64,000 bases of DNA from Thermithiobacillus tepidarius DSM 3134 (GCF_000423825.1 NZ_AUIS01000010.1:19543-83542); one strand, 5' to 3'; positions 42,633 to 51,511 are shown, numbered from the stretch's first letter. Notes: generated from the sequence alone by a model not told the origin. Program-made: numbers and translations.

Positions 42633-44732
42633 ATGGACCTGACCGACACTACCGAACTCGCCCTCGACCATCCCAGCCTGTACTTCAACCGGGAGCTGAG
42701 CCTGTTGCAGTTCAACCGGCGCGTGTTGGCCCTGGCGCAGGATCCGAAGGTGCCCCTGCTGGAACGCCTCAAGTTCCTGTGCATCGTTTCCAACAACCTG
42801 GACGAGTTTTTCGAAGTGCGGGTAGCGGGTCTGATCCAGCAAATCGCATTTGGTTCCACGCAGACCGGTCCCGACGGTGCATTGCCCGAGGCCGTGCTGG
42901 AAACGGTGTCGGCGGAAACGCACCGGCTGATCGGCGAGCAGTACCGCTGCCTGAACGAGTGCCTGCTGCCGGAACTGGCCCGGGAAAGCATCTGCTTCCT
43001 GCGCCGCGCCGACTGGACCGCGGCGCAGCGCGAGTGGGTGCGGCTCTACTTCGAGCGCGAGGTGCTGCCGGTGCTCACGCCCATGAGCCTGGATCCCGCT
43101 CACCCCTTCCCCAAGGTGCAGAACAAGGGCCTCAACTTCGCCGTCACCCTGGAAGGCCGCGACGCCTACGGCCGCAGCAGTCCCATCGCCATCGTGCAGG
43201 CGCCGCGGGTGCTGCCGCGCATCGTCAAGCTGCCCACCCACATCGCCGGCCCCAACGATTTCATCTTCCTGTCCTCCATCATCCATGACAACGTGGACCG
43301 GCTCTTCCACGGGCTCAAGGTCACCGGCTTTCACCAGTTCCGGGTGACGCGCAACAGCGAGCTCTTCGTGGACGAGGAGGAGGTGGACAACCTGCTCTCG
43401 GCCCTGGCCGGCGAGCTGCCGCGCCGTCACTTCGGCGAGGAGGTGCGCCTGGAGGTGGCCGACACCTGCCCACCCGAAGTGGTCGAATTCCTGCTCAAGC
43501 ATTTCAAGCTGGAGCACAGCGACCTCTTCCAGGTGCCGGGCCCGGTCAACCTGGCGCGGCTCATGGCGGTGATCGACCTCGCCAACCGCCCGGACCTGCT
43601 GTTTCCGCCCTTCACGCCCGCCCAGCCCAAGGCGATCAGCGGCCACACCAGCCTCTTCGCCCTGCTGCGCCGCCGTCCCCTGCTGCTGCACCACCCCTAC
43701 CAGAGCTTCAGCCCGGTGGTGGAGTTCATCCGCCAGGCGGCGCAGGATCCCGACGTGCTGGCCATCAAGCAGACCCTCTACCGCACCACGCCCAACTCGC
43801 CCATCGTCGACGCCCTGATCGACGCGGCGGTGGCGGGCAAGCAGGTGACGGCGGTGGTGGAGTTGAAGGCGCGCTTCGACGAGGCCAACAACATCGCCCT
43901 GGCCGAACGGCTGGAGGCGGTGGGCGCCCAGGTGGTCTACGGCATCGTCGGCCACAAGACGCACGCCAAGATGGCGCTGGTGGTGCGGCGCGAAAAGACG
44001 GGCATCCGCCTCTACGGCCACCTCGGCACCGGCAACTACCATCCGCGCACGGCGCGCCAGTACACCGATCTCAGTTTGCTGACCGCCGATCCGGATCTCA
44101 CCCAGGACATGAACGATCTCTTCATGCACCTGACCGGCGTGGGCCGCGCGCCCAGGCTGCGCAAGCTGCTGCAGGCGCCTTTCAGCCTGCACGCCGGCAT
44201 CCTGGCGCGCATCCGCCGCGAAACCGAACTGGCCCGCGCCGGCAAGGGCGGGCGCATCATTGCGCGCATGAACTCCCTGCTGGAGCCGGAAATCATCCGC
44301 GCCCTCTACGAGGCCTCGCGCGCCGGCGTACGCATCGATCTCATCGTGCGCGGCGTGTGCTGCCTGCGGCCCGGCATTTCCGGCGTGTCCGACAACATCC
44401 GCGTCTTGTCCGTGGTGGACCGCTTCCTGGAACACAGCCGGGTCTACTGTTTCGAAAACGGCGGCGAGCCCGAGGTCTGGGCCGCCAGCGCCGACTGGAT
44501 GAGCCGCAACTTCTTCCGCCGCCTGGAAGTCGCCTTTCCCATCGAGGCGTCCGACCTGCGCAAGCGCGTGATGCGCGAGACGCTGGAGCTCTACCTGGCG
44601 GACAACTGCAGCGCCTGGGACATGCAGTCCGACGGCAGCTACGTGAAGCGCCGGCCCGGCGCCGAGGAAGCGTGCCGGGCCGCCCAAGCCATTTTGCTAG
44701 CGAAATATACCGAGACCCCACTGTATGAATGA
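42633..44732 (+). CDS. ppk1: Polyphosphate kinase 1
   Basis: Ppk1 makes polyphosphate from ATP at the inner membrane. This 699-residue protein has the N domain (YFNRELSLLQFNRRVLALA and VSNNLDEFFEVRVAG), the head domain, and the catalytic core with the phospho-histidine in VGHKTHAKM and the second conserved His in YGHLGTGNYHPRTARQYTD. The length is normal. It overlaps the start of the next gene by eight bases. The CYTH-CHAD gene three genes on makes a polyphosphate theme likely, because CHAD domains bind polyphosphate. Confidence 0.97.
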   Translation: MDLTDTTELALDHPSLYFNRELSLLQFNRRVLALAQDPKVPLLERLKFLCIVSNNLDEFFEVRVAGLIQQIAFGSTQTGPDGALPEAVLETVSAETHRLIGEQYRCLNECLLPELARESICFLRRADWTAAQREWVRLYFEREVLPVLTPMSLDPAHPFPKVQNKGLNFAVTLEGRDAYGRSSPIAIVQAPRVLPRIVKLPTHIAGPNDFIFLSSIIHDNVDRLFHGLKVTGFHQFRVTRNSELFVDEEEVDNLLSALAGELPRRHFGEEVRLEVADTCPPEVVEFLLKHFKLEHSDLFQVPGPVNLARLMAVIDLANRPDLLFPPFTPAQPKAISGHTSLFALLRRRPLLLHHPYQSFSPVVEFIRQAAQDPDVLAIKQTLYRTTPNSPIVDALIDAAVAGKQVTAVVELKARFDEANNIALAERLEAVGAQVVYGIVGHKTHAKMALVVRREKTGIRLYGHLGTGNYHPRTARQYTDLSLLTADPDLTQDMNDLFMHLTGVGRAPRLRKLLQAPFSLHAGILARIRRETELARAGKGGRIIARMNSLLEPEIIRALYEASRAGVRIDLIVRGVCCLRPGISGVSDNIRVLSVVDRFLEHSRVYCFENGGEPEVWAASADWMSRNFFRRLEVAFPIEASDLRKRVMRETLELYLADNCSAWDMQSDGSYVKRRPGAEEACRAAQAILLAKYTETPLYE

Positions 44733-46119
44733 CGACGCCTTTCGCCACGAGACCGACAGCCTCGGCACCCTGCCCGTTCCCGCAAGCGCCTGGTACGGCA
44801 TCCAGACCGCCCGCGCCGTGCACAACTTTCCCATCTCCGGCCGCCGGCCCGATGACGACTTCATCACCGCCACCGTGCGCATCAAGCTGGCCGCCGCCGT
44901 GGCCAACCATGCGGCGGGCTGGCTGGACGCGCAGCGTTTCGAGGCCATCCGCCGGGCTTGCGAGCTGGTGCTGACAGGCAAGCACCGGGACCAGTTCGTG
45001 GTGGACCGCTTCCAGGCCGGTGCCGGCACCAGCCACAACATGAACGCCAACGAGGTGCTGGCCAACCTCGCCAACATCGGCCTGGGCGGCGAGAAGGGCC
45101 GCTACGAGCCGGTGCACCCCAACGACCACGTCAACATGGGGCAGAGCACCAACGACCTGATCCCCACCGCCATCCGCCTGACCGTGCTGGCCAAGCTGCC
45201 GCGCCTCCTGGATGCCGTGGAGGGCATGGCCCAGGCCTTCGCCGACCTGGCGGTGCAGGAGGCCGACACGGTCAAGAGCGGGCGCACCCACCTGCAGGAT
45301 GCCGTGCCCACCACCCTGGGCGCCGAATTCAGCGCCTATGCCTGGACCCTGCGCCGCGTGGCCGGCCAACTGGAGGCCCAGCGCCCCTATCTCTGCGCCA
45401 TCGGCCTGGGCGGCTCGGCCGTGGGCACCGGGCTCAACACCGCGCCGGGCTACGCCAAGCGCGCCGCCGAGGAACTCGCCCGCCTTTCCGGCGAGCCCAT
45501 CGTGCCGGCCGGCAACATCATCGCCCAAATGCAGAGCATGGCGGATCTCGCGGCCTTCTCGGGCGCCCTGCGCGCCCTCGCCATCGAGATCACCCGCATC
45601 GCCAACGACATGCGCTTGCTGGCCTCCGGGCCGCGCACGGGCCTGGCCGAGATCACCCTGCCCGCCGTGCAGCCCGGCTCCAGCATCATGCCCGGCAAGG
45701 TCAATCCGGTCATGTTCGAAATGCTCAACCAGGTGGCCTACCAGGTGCTCGGCCAGGACCACGCCGCCGCGCAGATGGCCGCCGCCGGGCAACTGGAGCT
45801 CAACGTCATGATGCCGGCCCTGGGTTCCGCCCTCTTCGACGGCATGGACTGGCTCACCAATGCCCTCCAGGCGGCCACCAACCGCGGCGTCGTCGGCCTC
45901 ACGGTGGACCGCGAGCGCTGCCGCGACTATGCCCACACCAGCGTCGGCCTGGCCACCCTGCTCAACCGCGCGATCGGCTACGCCAAGGCCGCCGAGATCG
46001 CCAAGGAATCCCAGCACAGCGGCCGCCCGGTGCGCGAGATCGTGGTGGCGCACGGCCTGATGAGCGCCGAGGCTTTCGACAAGATGGTGCTGGACGCCGC
46101 GCTGCCGCAGCAGCCCTGA
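44725..46119 (+). CDS. aspA: Aspartate ammonia-lyase family protein
   Basis: A 464-residue fumarase/aspartase superfamily enzyme. DSLGTLPVPASAWYGIQTARAVHNFPISG and FQAGAGTSHNMNANEVLANLAN match aspartases better than fumarases (which have SGTQTNMN); the catalytic loop is GSSIMPGKVNPVMFEM with Ser as base. Aspartase interconverts aspartate with fumarate plus ammonia. Fumarase activity is the alternative. Its start overlaps the end of ppk1 by eight bases, an unusual partner; the link may be transcriptional convenience. Confidence 0.85.
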   Translation: MNDDAFRHETDSLGTLPVPASAWYGIQTARAVHNFPISGRRPDDDFITATVRIKLAAAVANHAAGWLDAQRFEAIRRACELVLTGKHRDQFVVDRFQAGAGTSHNMNANEVLANLANIGLGGEKGRYEPVHPNDHVNMGQSTNDLIPTAIRLTVLAKLPRLLDAVEGMAQAFADLAVQEADTVKSGRTHLQDAVPTTLGAEFSAYAWTLRRVAGQLEAQRPYLCAIGLGGSAVGTGLNTAPGYAKRAAEELARLSGEPIVPAGNIIAQMQSMADLAAFSGALRALAIEITRIANDMRLLASGPRTGLAEITLPAVQPGSSIMPGKVNPVMFEMLNQVAYQVLGQDHAAAQMAAAGQLELNVMMPALGSALFDGMDWLTNALQAATNRGVVGLTVDRERCRDYAHTSVGLATLLNRAIGYAKAAEIAKESQHSGRPVREIVVAHGLMSAEAFDKMVLDAALPQQP

Positions 46120-46128
46120 GGCAAGCCC

Positions 46129-46779
46129 ATGGCCCGCCATCCGGCGCCCCGCCGCGTGCTCGTCATCAACAGCAAGGGCGGCAGCGGCAAGACCACGGTA
46201 GCCACCAACCTGGCGAGCCTCCTGGCCCTGCACGGCGAGCGCATGGTGCTGGCCGACCTCGACCCGCAGCAATCGAGCCTGGACTGGGCCCGCCGTCGTC
46301 CGGCGCAGCTGCCCGCCATCGCCGCCGTGGATGCCCGCGAGCTGGAGCCCGACGACTGGCCCAAGGCCGACTACGTGGTCATCGATGCCCCGCCGGGCGT
46401 CAAGACCAAAAAGCTCGAACGGCTGGTGGACGAGGCCGACTGCCTGCTCGTCCCCCTCATGCCCTCGCCTTTCGACATGGACGCCAGCGCGCGCTTCCTG
46501 GAGCGGCTGGCGCAGCAAAAGCCGGTGATCAAGGGCAAGCGCCCGATCGGCGTCATCGCCAACCGGGTGAACGCCCAAAGCCGCGCGACCCGGAGTCTCA
46601 TGGACTTCATCGGCCGGCTCGGGCTGCACCCCCTGGCCCAGTTGCGCGACAGTCAGCTCTATGTGCGCGCGGCCGGACTCGGCGCGGGCATTGCCGACCT
46701 GCGTGCCTCGGAAAAGCGCCCCGAGCTGCCCGCTTGGCTGGCCATCCTTACCTTCGTGCGCGGCGGGCTGGAGCGCTGA
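46129..46779 (+). CDS. ParA/MinD-type ATPase without ParB
   Basis: A 216-residue ParA-family ATPase: deviant Walker A VLVINSKGGSGKTTVATNLASLLAL, Walker A' region DLDPQQSSLDWA and the ADYVVIDAPPGV Walker B. No parB or parS-like repeat lies nearby, so it is not a chromosome partition gene. It sits between aspA and the CYTH-CHAD gene with nine bases between it and aspA. Orphan ParA proteins position other cargoes (polyphosphate granules, chemoreceptors, carboxysomes); placing polyphosphate is an attractive inference here. Confidence 0.9.
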   Translation: MARHPAPRRVLVINSKGGSGKTTVATNLASLLALHGERMVLADLDPQQSSLDWARRRPAQLPAIAAVDARELEPDDWPKADYVVIDAPPGVKTKKLERLVDEADCLLVPLMPSPFDMDASARFLERLAQQKPVIKGKRPIGVIANRVNAQSRATRSLMDFIGRLGLHPLAQLRDSQLYVRAAGLGAGIADLRASEKRPELPAWLAILTFVRGGLER

Positions 46780-46823
46780 ATCGCCGCCGGCCGTCATCGG
46801 GGGCACCACAGACGAGTCGAGAC

Positions 46824-48317
46824 ATGGAAACGGAACTCAAGCTGCATCTGACCGATCCGGCCCGCTGGGACGCCATCCTGCGGACGCCCGCGCTCCTCGA
46901 ACTGGCCGGCGGCCAGCCGCCGCGGCAGGAGCATCTGGAAGCCCGCTACTTCGACACCGCGGCCGGCGCCCTGCGCCAGGCGCGCCTCGCCTATCGCATC
47001 CGCCGCGAGGGCGCGCGCTGGGTTGCCACGGTCAAGGCCGACGGCAGCAGCTTCGGCGGCCTGCACCAGCGTCCCGAGTGGAACGTGGCGGTCGCGGAGC
47101 CCACCCCCGACCTCGCGCCCTTTCTGGCCACCCCGATCGGCCCGGCGCTATGCGAGGCCGTGGGCGACGCGCCGCTGGTAGAGCTCTTCCGCACCCGCTT
47201 CGATCGCACCATGCTGGATCTGCACACTCCCACCGGCGATGCCATCGAGTTCGCCGCCGACCGGGGCGAGATCCTGGCCGGCGAGGCCCGCGAAGCGATC
47301 CTGGAGCTGGAGCTCGAACTCAAGGCCGGCGAGCCGGAGGCCTTGCTGCGCCTCGGCGCCCGGCTCGCCCGCGATTTCCCCCTGCTGCCGGAACCGCGCA
47401 GCAAGTTCCACCGCGCCCTGCTGCTCGCCGGCCTCGATGCCCGCCCGGCGCGCTTCGCTGCCGACGACTTCGAACTTGACCCCGCGGCACCCGCCGGTGC
47501 GGTCCTGAGCCATTTGCTCATCCACGAAATCCACCGCCTGCTCGACCGCCAAGCGGCCTTTCTGGACGTCCCCGACGATGCCGAGAGCCTGCACCAGCTG
47601 CGCGTGCAGCTGCGCCGCCTGCGCGCCCTGCTCGCCTTTGCCAAGCCGCTGCTTGGCAGCGGTTACGACGAGCATCAGGATGCCCTGCGCCAGTGGGGCC
47701 GCAGCCTGGCTTCAATGCGGGAGATCGACGTGCTCATTGGTGCCTGGCAGGCGCTGCGGGCCGACGCCCCTTTCCCCCTCCCCGGCCAGGACGCCCTCGG
47801 CGCACTGCTGGGCAAGCAGCGCCGCCATGCCCTGGCACCGGTACGGGAGGCCGTTGGCCACGGCCAGTCCACCCCCGTGCTGCTGGAGCTGTGGGCTTGG
47901 CTCCTGACCACCCCTCTGCACGGCGAGACGCCCCTGGCCGAGTTCAGCACAGCGCGCCTGCGCCAGTGGCTCAAGGGGTTGCGCAAGGCCGGCAGCACCA
48001 CGGACTGGCACGATCCCACCGCCCTCCACCGGCTGCGCATCCGCGGCAAGAAACTGCGCTATGCCCTGCAAGCCCTGATGCCCGTCCTGCCCGCAGGCAG
48101 CGACAGGCTCGCCCGGCGCCTGCTGAAGCTGCAAAAACAGCTGGGCCGGCTCCATGACGCCGCCCTCACTCCCACCCAGCTCGACGCCCTCCTGTCCCCC
48201 CGCGCCACCGCCCAGCTCCAGCGCGAAGCGGGCCTGCTGGCCGGCTGGCAATACCACGCCGCCCTGGAAGCGCGGCGAAAGCTGTTGAAGCAGTGGAAGC
48301 GGATAAGGCGGGAGTGA
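46824..48317 (+). CDS. CYTH-CHAD triphosphatase-like protein
   Basis: A 497-residue fusion. The N-terminal CYTH domain (1-200) starts METELKLH, the ExExK metal-triphosphate signature, and resembles inorganic triphosphatase YgiF. The C-terminal CHAD domain (about 225-495) is helical with repeated LHQLRVQLRRLRALL and LHRLRIRGKKLRYAL segments, whose Arg/Lys/His faces bind polyphosphate. With ppk1 upstream it should act in polyphosphate or tripolyphosphate turnover. The frame opens far upstream (44958), but homology starts at the ATG 46824. The stop codon at 48315-48317 lies inside the first unit of a GTGATTC tandem repeat. Confidence 0.92.
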   Translation: METELKLHLTDPARWDAILRTPALLELAGGQPPRQEHLEARYFDTAAGALRQARLAYRIRREGARWVATVKADGSSFGGLHQRPEWNVAVAEPTPDLAPFLATPIGPALCEAVGDAPLVELFRTRFDRTMLDLHTPTGDAIEFAADRGEILAGEAREAILELELELKAGEPEALLRLGARLARDFPLLPEPRSKFHRALLLAGLDARPARFAADDFELDPAAPAGAVLSHLLIHEIHRLLDRQAAFLDVPDDAESLHQLRVQLRRLRALLAFAKPLLGSGYDEHQDALRQWGRSLASMREIDVLIGAWQALRADAPFPLPGQDALGALLGKQRRHALAPVREAVGHGQSTPVLLELWAWLLTTPLHGETPLAEFSTARLRQWLKGLRKAGSTTDWHDPTALHRLRIRGKKLRYALQALMPVLPAGSDRLARRLLKLQKQLGRLHDAALTPTQLDALLSPRATAQLQREAGLLAGWQYHAALEARRKLLKQWKRIRRE

Positions 48318-48369
48318 TTCGTGATTCGTGATTCGTGATTCGTGATTCGTGATTCGTGATTCGTGATTC
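48314..48369. repeat. Heptanucleotide tandem repeat (GTGATTC)8
   Basis: Eight perfect GTGATTC units (56 bp) plus a partial GTGAC. The first unit supplies the TGA stop of the CYTH-CHAD gene. The same unit occurs at 63928-64000, unbroken to the window edge. Confidence 0.97.
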
Positions 48370-48545
48370 GTGACAAGGCTGGGGGCGCGCGGCGCCGTGT
48401 CAAGCTCGCTTCCGCACGCCTTGGCGCACGGTTTTCCGCTGGCGCCGCCGGACATCGCCACGACGAGCCCTCACCCTGCCCGCTCCCGGCGGGCGCCGGC
48501 AACGGAGAATGGGCGCCTGAGGCTGAGCGGGTGCCGGTGAGGGCG

Positions 48546-48614
48546 TGTAGGAGCGAGCTTGCTCGCGATCGACGGGAGCGGCCGCCATCGAATCGCGAGC
48601 AAGCTCGCTCCTAC
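48546..48614. repeat. REP pair (BIME-like), copy 6
   Basis: TGTAGGAGCGAGCTTGCTCG and ATCGCGAGCAAGCTCGCTCC, 69 bp, with GAGCTTGCTC centres like the Pseudomonas REP type. It lies in the convergent spacer between the CYTH-CHAD and GGDEF-EAL genes. Confidence 0.85.
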
Positions 48615-48699
48615 GCTCGGACGCGACAGACGGAGGGCTTGCACCGTGCCGGTGTTGGCGCGCACGACCCCAGCGAACGGCAAAACAAGCGCAGCGAAG

Positions 48700-48882
48700 T
48701 TTCGCGAGCGCGGCGAAAGCGGCAAAACGACCAAGAGGAGTTTACCGCTGCGCTGTCGGCGCCTATGGCGCCTCATGTAACGGGCGCGGCCCGTTTACGC
48801 GAGGCGCAGCCGAACGTGCGCGCAGCGAACGGTAAAGGAAGTTGCTGTCGGGCACCCCCCGACACCCAGCCATCCGCGGGCG
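48700..48882. repeat. Mosaic intergenic module following REP copy 6
   Basis: GCCGCTGCGCTGTCGGC-like and GGCGCCTCA blocks are shared with 33570-33605. The GTCGGGCACCCCCCGACACC plus CCGCGGGCG block (48842-48882) is shared with 8064 and 27224. Apart from the heptamer and REP pair, the whole 48370-48924 spacer is made of such blocks. Confidence 0.65.
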
Positions 48883-48924
48883 CAACCCGCTCCAACGCTT
48901 GGGCTGAATCCAGCTCAGCCCAGG

Positions 48925-50772
48925 CTATCTCCCCTCCTCCAACACCGGCCCCCCAAAATAGTGCCCCTGCCCCCAATCCACCCCAATCCGGCGCAGCTGC
49001 TCCGCCGTCGCCTCGTCCTCGATGAACTCGGCCAGGGTGATCAGGCCCAGGTCGCTGGCGGTGTTCTGGATGCCTTGCAGGATGGCGCGCACGCGCGGTT
49101 CCTGCACGCGACGCACCAAGGAGCCTTCGATCTTGAGGTAGGTGAAAGGCAGGTCGGCCAGGTACTGGAAAGAGGAGTAGCCGCTGCCGAAGTCGTCCAG
49201 GGCCAGGCGGAAGCCGAAGTCCAGGAAGGGCATGAGCAGCTCCCGGGCCAGTTCCGCATCGCCCAGCAGCTCCCGCTCGGTGATCTCGATGACGATGGGC
49301 TTCTCCAGCCCCGGGTTGTCCGCGCAGGCCGGACAGGTGTTCTTGGCGTGGCGCAGCATGTCCTCGACCAGCTCGGGATGGCGCATGAGGTCGCCGGAGA
49401 TGTTGATGAAGTGCTTGAGGGCGGAACCCGCCTGCATCTGCGACCAGCAGCGGCTCAGGGCGTGCAGGAAGACGGCGTAGTCGACGCGGTGGGCCAGTTG
49501 CAGCCGGGTAGCGGCGTCCATGAAATGACAGGCATCCAGCACGCCGCCCTCCGGCTCCTGCAGCCGCGCCAAGGCCTCGTCCGCCACCACCCGGCCGCTG
49601 GCGAGCTCGACGATGGGCTGGTAGGCGGCGGCGATGCGGCCGTCGCGCAGGGCTGTGTCCAGGGTCGAACCCATGCGGAAGAGCCGCTGCGGCAGCCGGT
49701 TGGCGCCCATGACGCGGTTGCGCCCGGCGGCCTTGGCCTCATAGAGGGCCGCATCGGCGGCGGCCAACAGGGCGTGCAGGCTCTCGCCATCGCCGGGATA
49801 GGCGGCGATGCCGGCGCTGATGCTGACCTGCACCGCGTCGGCACCCAGACGCACGCGCATGTCGGCCACCGCCAAGCGCAGCCGCTCGGCCATGTCCAGG
49901 GCCATCGCCTCGTCGGCATCGGGCAGCAGGCAGAGGATTTCCCCGCCGCTCCAGCGGCCGACGAAGTCGCCCTTGCGCAGGACCGTGCGGGCCAGCTGCG
50001 CCACCTGCTTCAGCACCGCATCGCCCTGCTGATGCCCGAAGCCGTCGTTGATGAGCTTGAAGCGGTCCAGGTTGAAGAGCAGCAGGGCCAGCGGCCGCCG
50101 GTGACGATGGCAGCGCGCCAGCTCCAGCTCCGCGATGTCCTGGATGGCGCGCCGGCTCAACAGTCCGGTGAGCGAATCGAAGCTCTCCACCGCCTCCAGC
50201 TGGGAGCGCAGCATGGCCTGCTGCAGCAGCTCCTGGCCCAGGCGGGTGAACGCGCTGAAGATCTCCGTGCCGATCCGCCGAAAGTAGCCGGGCACGTCGG
50301 CGTAGAGGGTGATGACCGCGCGCAGCTGATCCTTGCCGAGTTCCAGGGGAAAGCTGAGGATTTCCGCGATGCCGTGATTGGCGGCCAGGGCCCGCCAGGC
50401 GGAAAAGAAGCGGTCGTCGGGCACCGCCGCCAGCTGGGCCTGGCCGGTGGCCAACGCCAGGCGGGTCGGGCAGCGGGACATGTGCGGCCCGTTGTCCAGG
50501 GCCACGGCCTGGGCATAGCCGGTGGCCGGCCCGACCGCGTACTGCGGGGTCAGCACCTGGGCATCCGCCGTGCTCACCGTCATCCAGGCCAGGCGGATGT
50601 GCGCCGTGGCATCCGTCAGCGCGTCGCACAGGATGCGCAGGAGCACCGCCGGCTCCTGGCCGCGCGCCAAGCGGGGCGCGGCGTCGAGCAGCGCCGTGGC
50701 GAGCGCCGCGCGTTCGGCGAGCACGTCTTCGAGCAGGAGCGGGTCCAAGGCGGCTTCAGACATGTCGGGCAT
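48925..50772 (-). CDS. GAF-GGDEF-EAL c-di-GMP phosphodiesterase-type protein
   Basis: A 615-residue soluble protein. The GAF-like sensor domain (about 20-175) is followed by a GGDEF domain with a degenerate active site (RWSGGEILC instead of GGDEF) but an intact RxxD site (RKGD five residues before). The EAL domain has its key residues: DEALARL, INISGDL, EITERELL, DDFGSGYSS, LKIEGSL and AEFIEDEA. Likely role: EAL cleaves c-di-GMP, while the inactive GGDEF domain senses GTP or c-di-GMP. The ATG at 50772 has GGGAG eight bases upstream; the frame is open to 50835. It may oppose the cyclase at 35.4 kb; orn would degrade the pGpG product. Confidence 0.9.
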   Translation of the reverse strand: MPDMSEAALDPLLLEDVLAERAALATALLDAAPRLARGQEPAVLLRILCDALTDATAHIRLAWMTVSTADAQVLTPQYAVGPATGYAQAVALDNGPHMSRCPTRLALATGQAQLAAVPDDRFFSAWRALAANHGIAEILSFPLELGKDQLRAVITLYADVPGYFRRIGTEIFSAFTRLGQELLQQAMLRSQLEAVESFDSLTGLLSRRAIQDIAELELARCHRHRRPLALLLFNLDRFKLINDGFGHQQGDAVLKQVAQLARTVLRKGDFVGRWSGGEILCLLPDADEAMALDMAERLRLAVADMRVRLGADAVQVSISAGIAAYPGDGESLHALLAAADAALYEAKAAGRNRVMGANRLPQRLFRMGSTLDTALRDGRIAAAYQPIVELASGRVVADEALARLQEPEGGVLDACHFMDAATRLQLAHRVDYAVFLHALSRCWSQMQAGSALKHFINISGDLMRHPELVEDMLRHAKNTCPACADNPGLEKPIVIEITERELLGDAELARELLMPFLDFGFRLALDDFGSGYSSFQYLADLPFTYLKIEGSLVRRVQEPRVRAILQGIQNTASDLGLITLAEFIEDEATAEQLRRIGVDWGQGHYFGGPVLEEGR

Positions 50773-50831
50773 GATAGCCGCTCCCGGCAACCCGCGGAAG
50801 GCGGCTGGCCGGGCCTGGCGGGACTGGCGCG

Positions 50832-51461
50832 TCAATCCAGCCCATGCCGCGCCGCGAAGGCGGTCGAATGAGCCCGGTGGTAAAGGAAGTTCTTGGCATA
50901 GGCTTCCGCCAGCTTGGGATTGCCCCGCAGGATCATCACGTTTTCGGCATTGCTCTTCTCGGCCGCCTTGGTGAAGTTGAAGGAGCCGGTGATGAGGGTA
51001 TCGCCGTCGATGATCATGACCTTGTTGTGGGCGATGGCATGCTGGTCATCGATGAAGGTGGGCACCGCATGGTTGGCGAAGTAGTCCGCCTCCGAGTAGT
51101 TGGCGGTGCGCTGACTCTTGTCCAGCACCACCACGAGCTTAACGCCACGCTTGTGCGCCTCCACCAGCGCCCGGGCAATGGGGGCGCTGGTGAAGCTGTA
51201 GGCCTGCACCCAGATGCGCTCGCGCGCCTGGTTGATGGCGCGGATGATCATTTCCGTGGCGCCGCCGTTGGGCGAGAAGGCCACTTCCAGGGTACCCTGC
51301 GCCACCAGCAACTGGGGCGAGGCGGGCGGCCGGGCGCCGGCCAGGGACAGCCAGTCGCCGACGTCCTCCCGCACCCGCTCGAACCAGCGCCCCTCGGCCA
51401 CGCCGGCGGCGCCGAGGATCAGCAGCAACAAGGCAAACCAGGTGTTCTTTTTCAGCTTCAT
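50832..51461 (-). CDS. Phospholipase D family nuclease-like protein (single HKD)
   Basis: A 209-residue protein with an N-terminal signal or membrane helix (TWFALLLLILGAAGVAEG) and one HKD motif (HNKVMIIDGDTLITGSFNFTKAAE) after a strand-rich start (LEVAFSPNGGATEMIIRAINQARERIWVQAYSFTSAPIARAL). One HKD per chain means activity as a dimer, as in Nuc endonuclease of Salmonella and related secreted nucleases. It ends in the spacer of the GGDEF-EAL gene on the same strand. The substrate may be DNA, RNA or phospholipid. Confidence 0.9.
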   Translation of the reverse strand: MKLKKNTWFALLLLILGAAGVAEGRWFERVREDVGDWLSLAGARPPASPQLLVAQGTLEVAFSPNGGATEMIIRAINQARERIWVQAYSFTSAPIARALVEAHKRGVKLVVVLDKSQRTANYSEADYFANHAVPTFIDDQHAIAHNKVMIIDGDTLITGSFNFTKAAEKSNAENVMILRGNPKLAEAYAKNFLYHRAHSTAFAARHGLD

Positions 51462-51485
51462 AACGAGCAACCCTAAATGAAACAA

Positions 51486-51511
51486 CCCCCGCTTTCAAGG
51501 GAAAGCGGGGG
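51486..51511 (-). terminator. Rho-independent terminator after the peroxiredoxin gene
   Basis: CCCCCGCTTTC (51486-51496) pairs with GAAAGCGGGGG (51501-51511) around AAGG. On the minus strand it is followed by TTGTTTCATTT. It ends peroxiredoxin transcription just before the PLD gene start. Confidence 0.85.

Noticed and set aside
46129..46779. Chromosome or plasmid partition locus
   Set aside because: Only the ATPase is present; there is no parB and no parS-like repeats, and the neighbours are metabolic genes.
44958..46823. N-terminal extension of the CYTH-CHAD frame
   Set aside because: The extension is out of frame with aspA and the parA-like gene and reads as Arg/Gly/Pro-rich noise; homology starts at the ATG 46824.
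48314..48369. Tandem array considered as a CRISPR
   Set aside because: The repeat unit is seven bases with no spacers, so it is a simple tandem repeat.
48059..48502. Minus-strand frame with a repeated peptide (RITNHES)n
   Set aside because: It is only the translation of the GTGATTC tandem array; no start signal, and it overlaps a real gene.
51486..51511. The stem at 51486 as an attenuator of the PLD gene
   Set aside because: The T run follows the stem on the side expected for ending the peroxiredoxin transcript, and it lies before, not within, the PLD leader in a terminator position.
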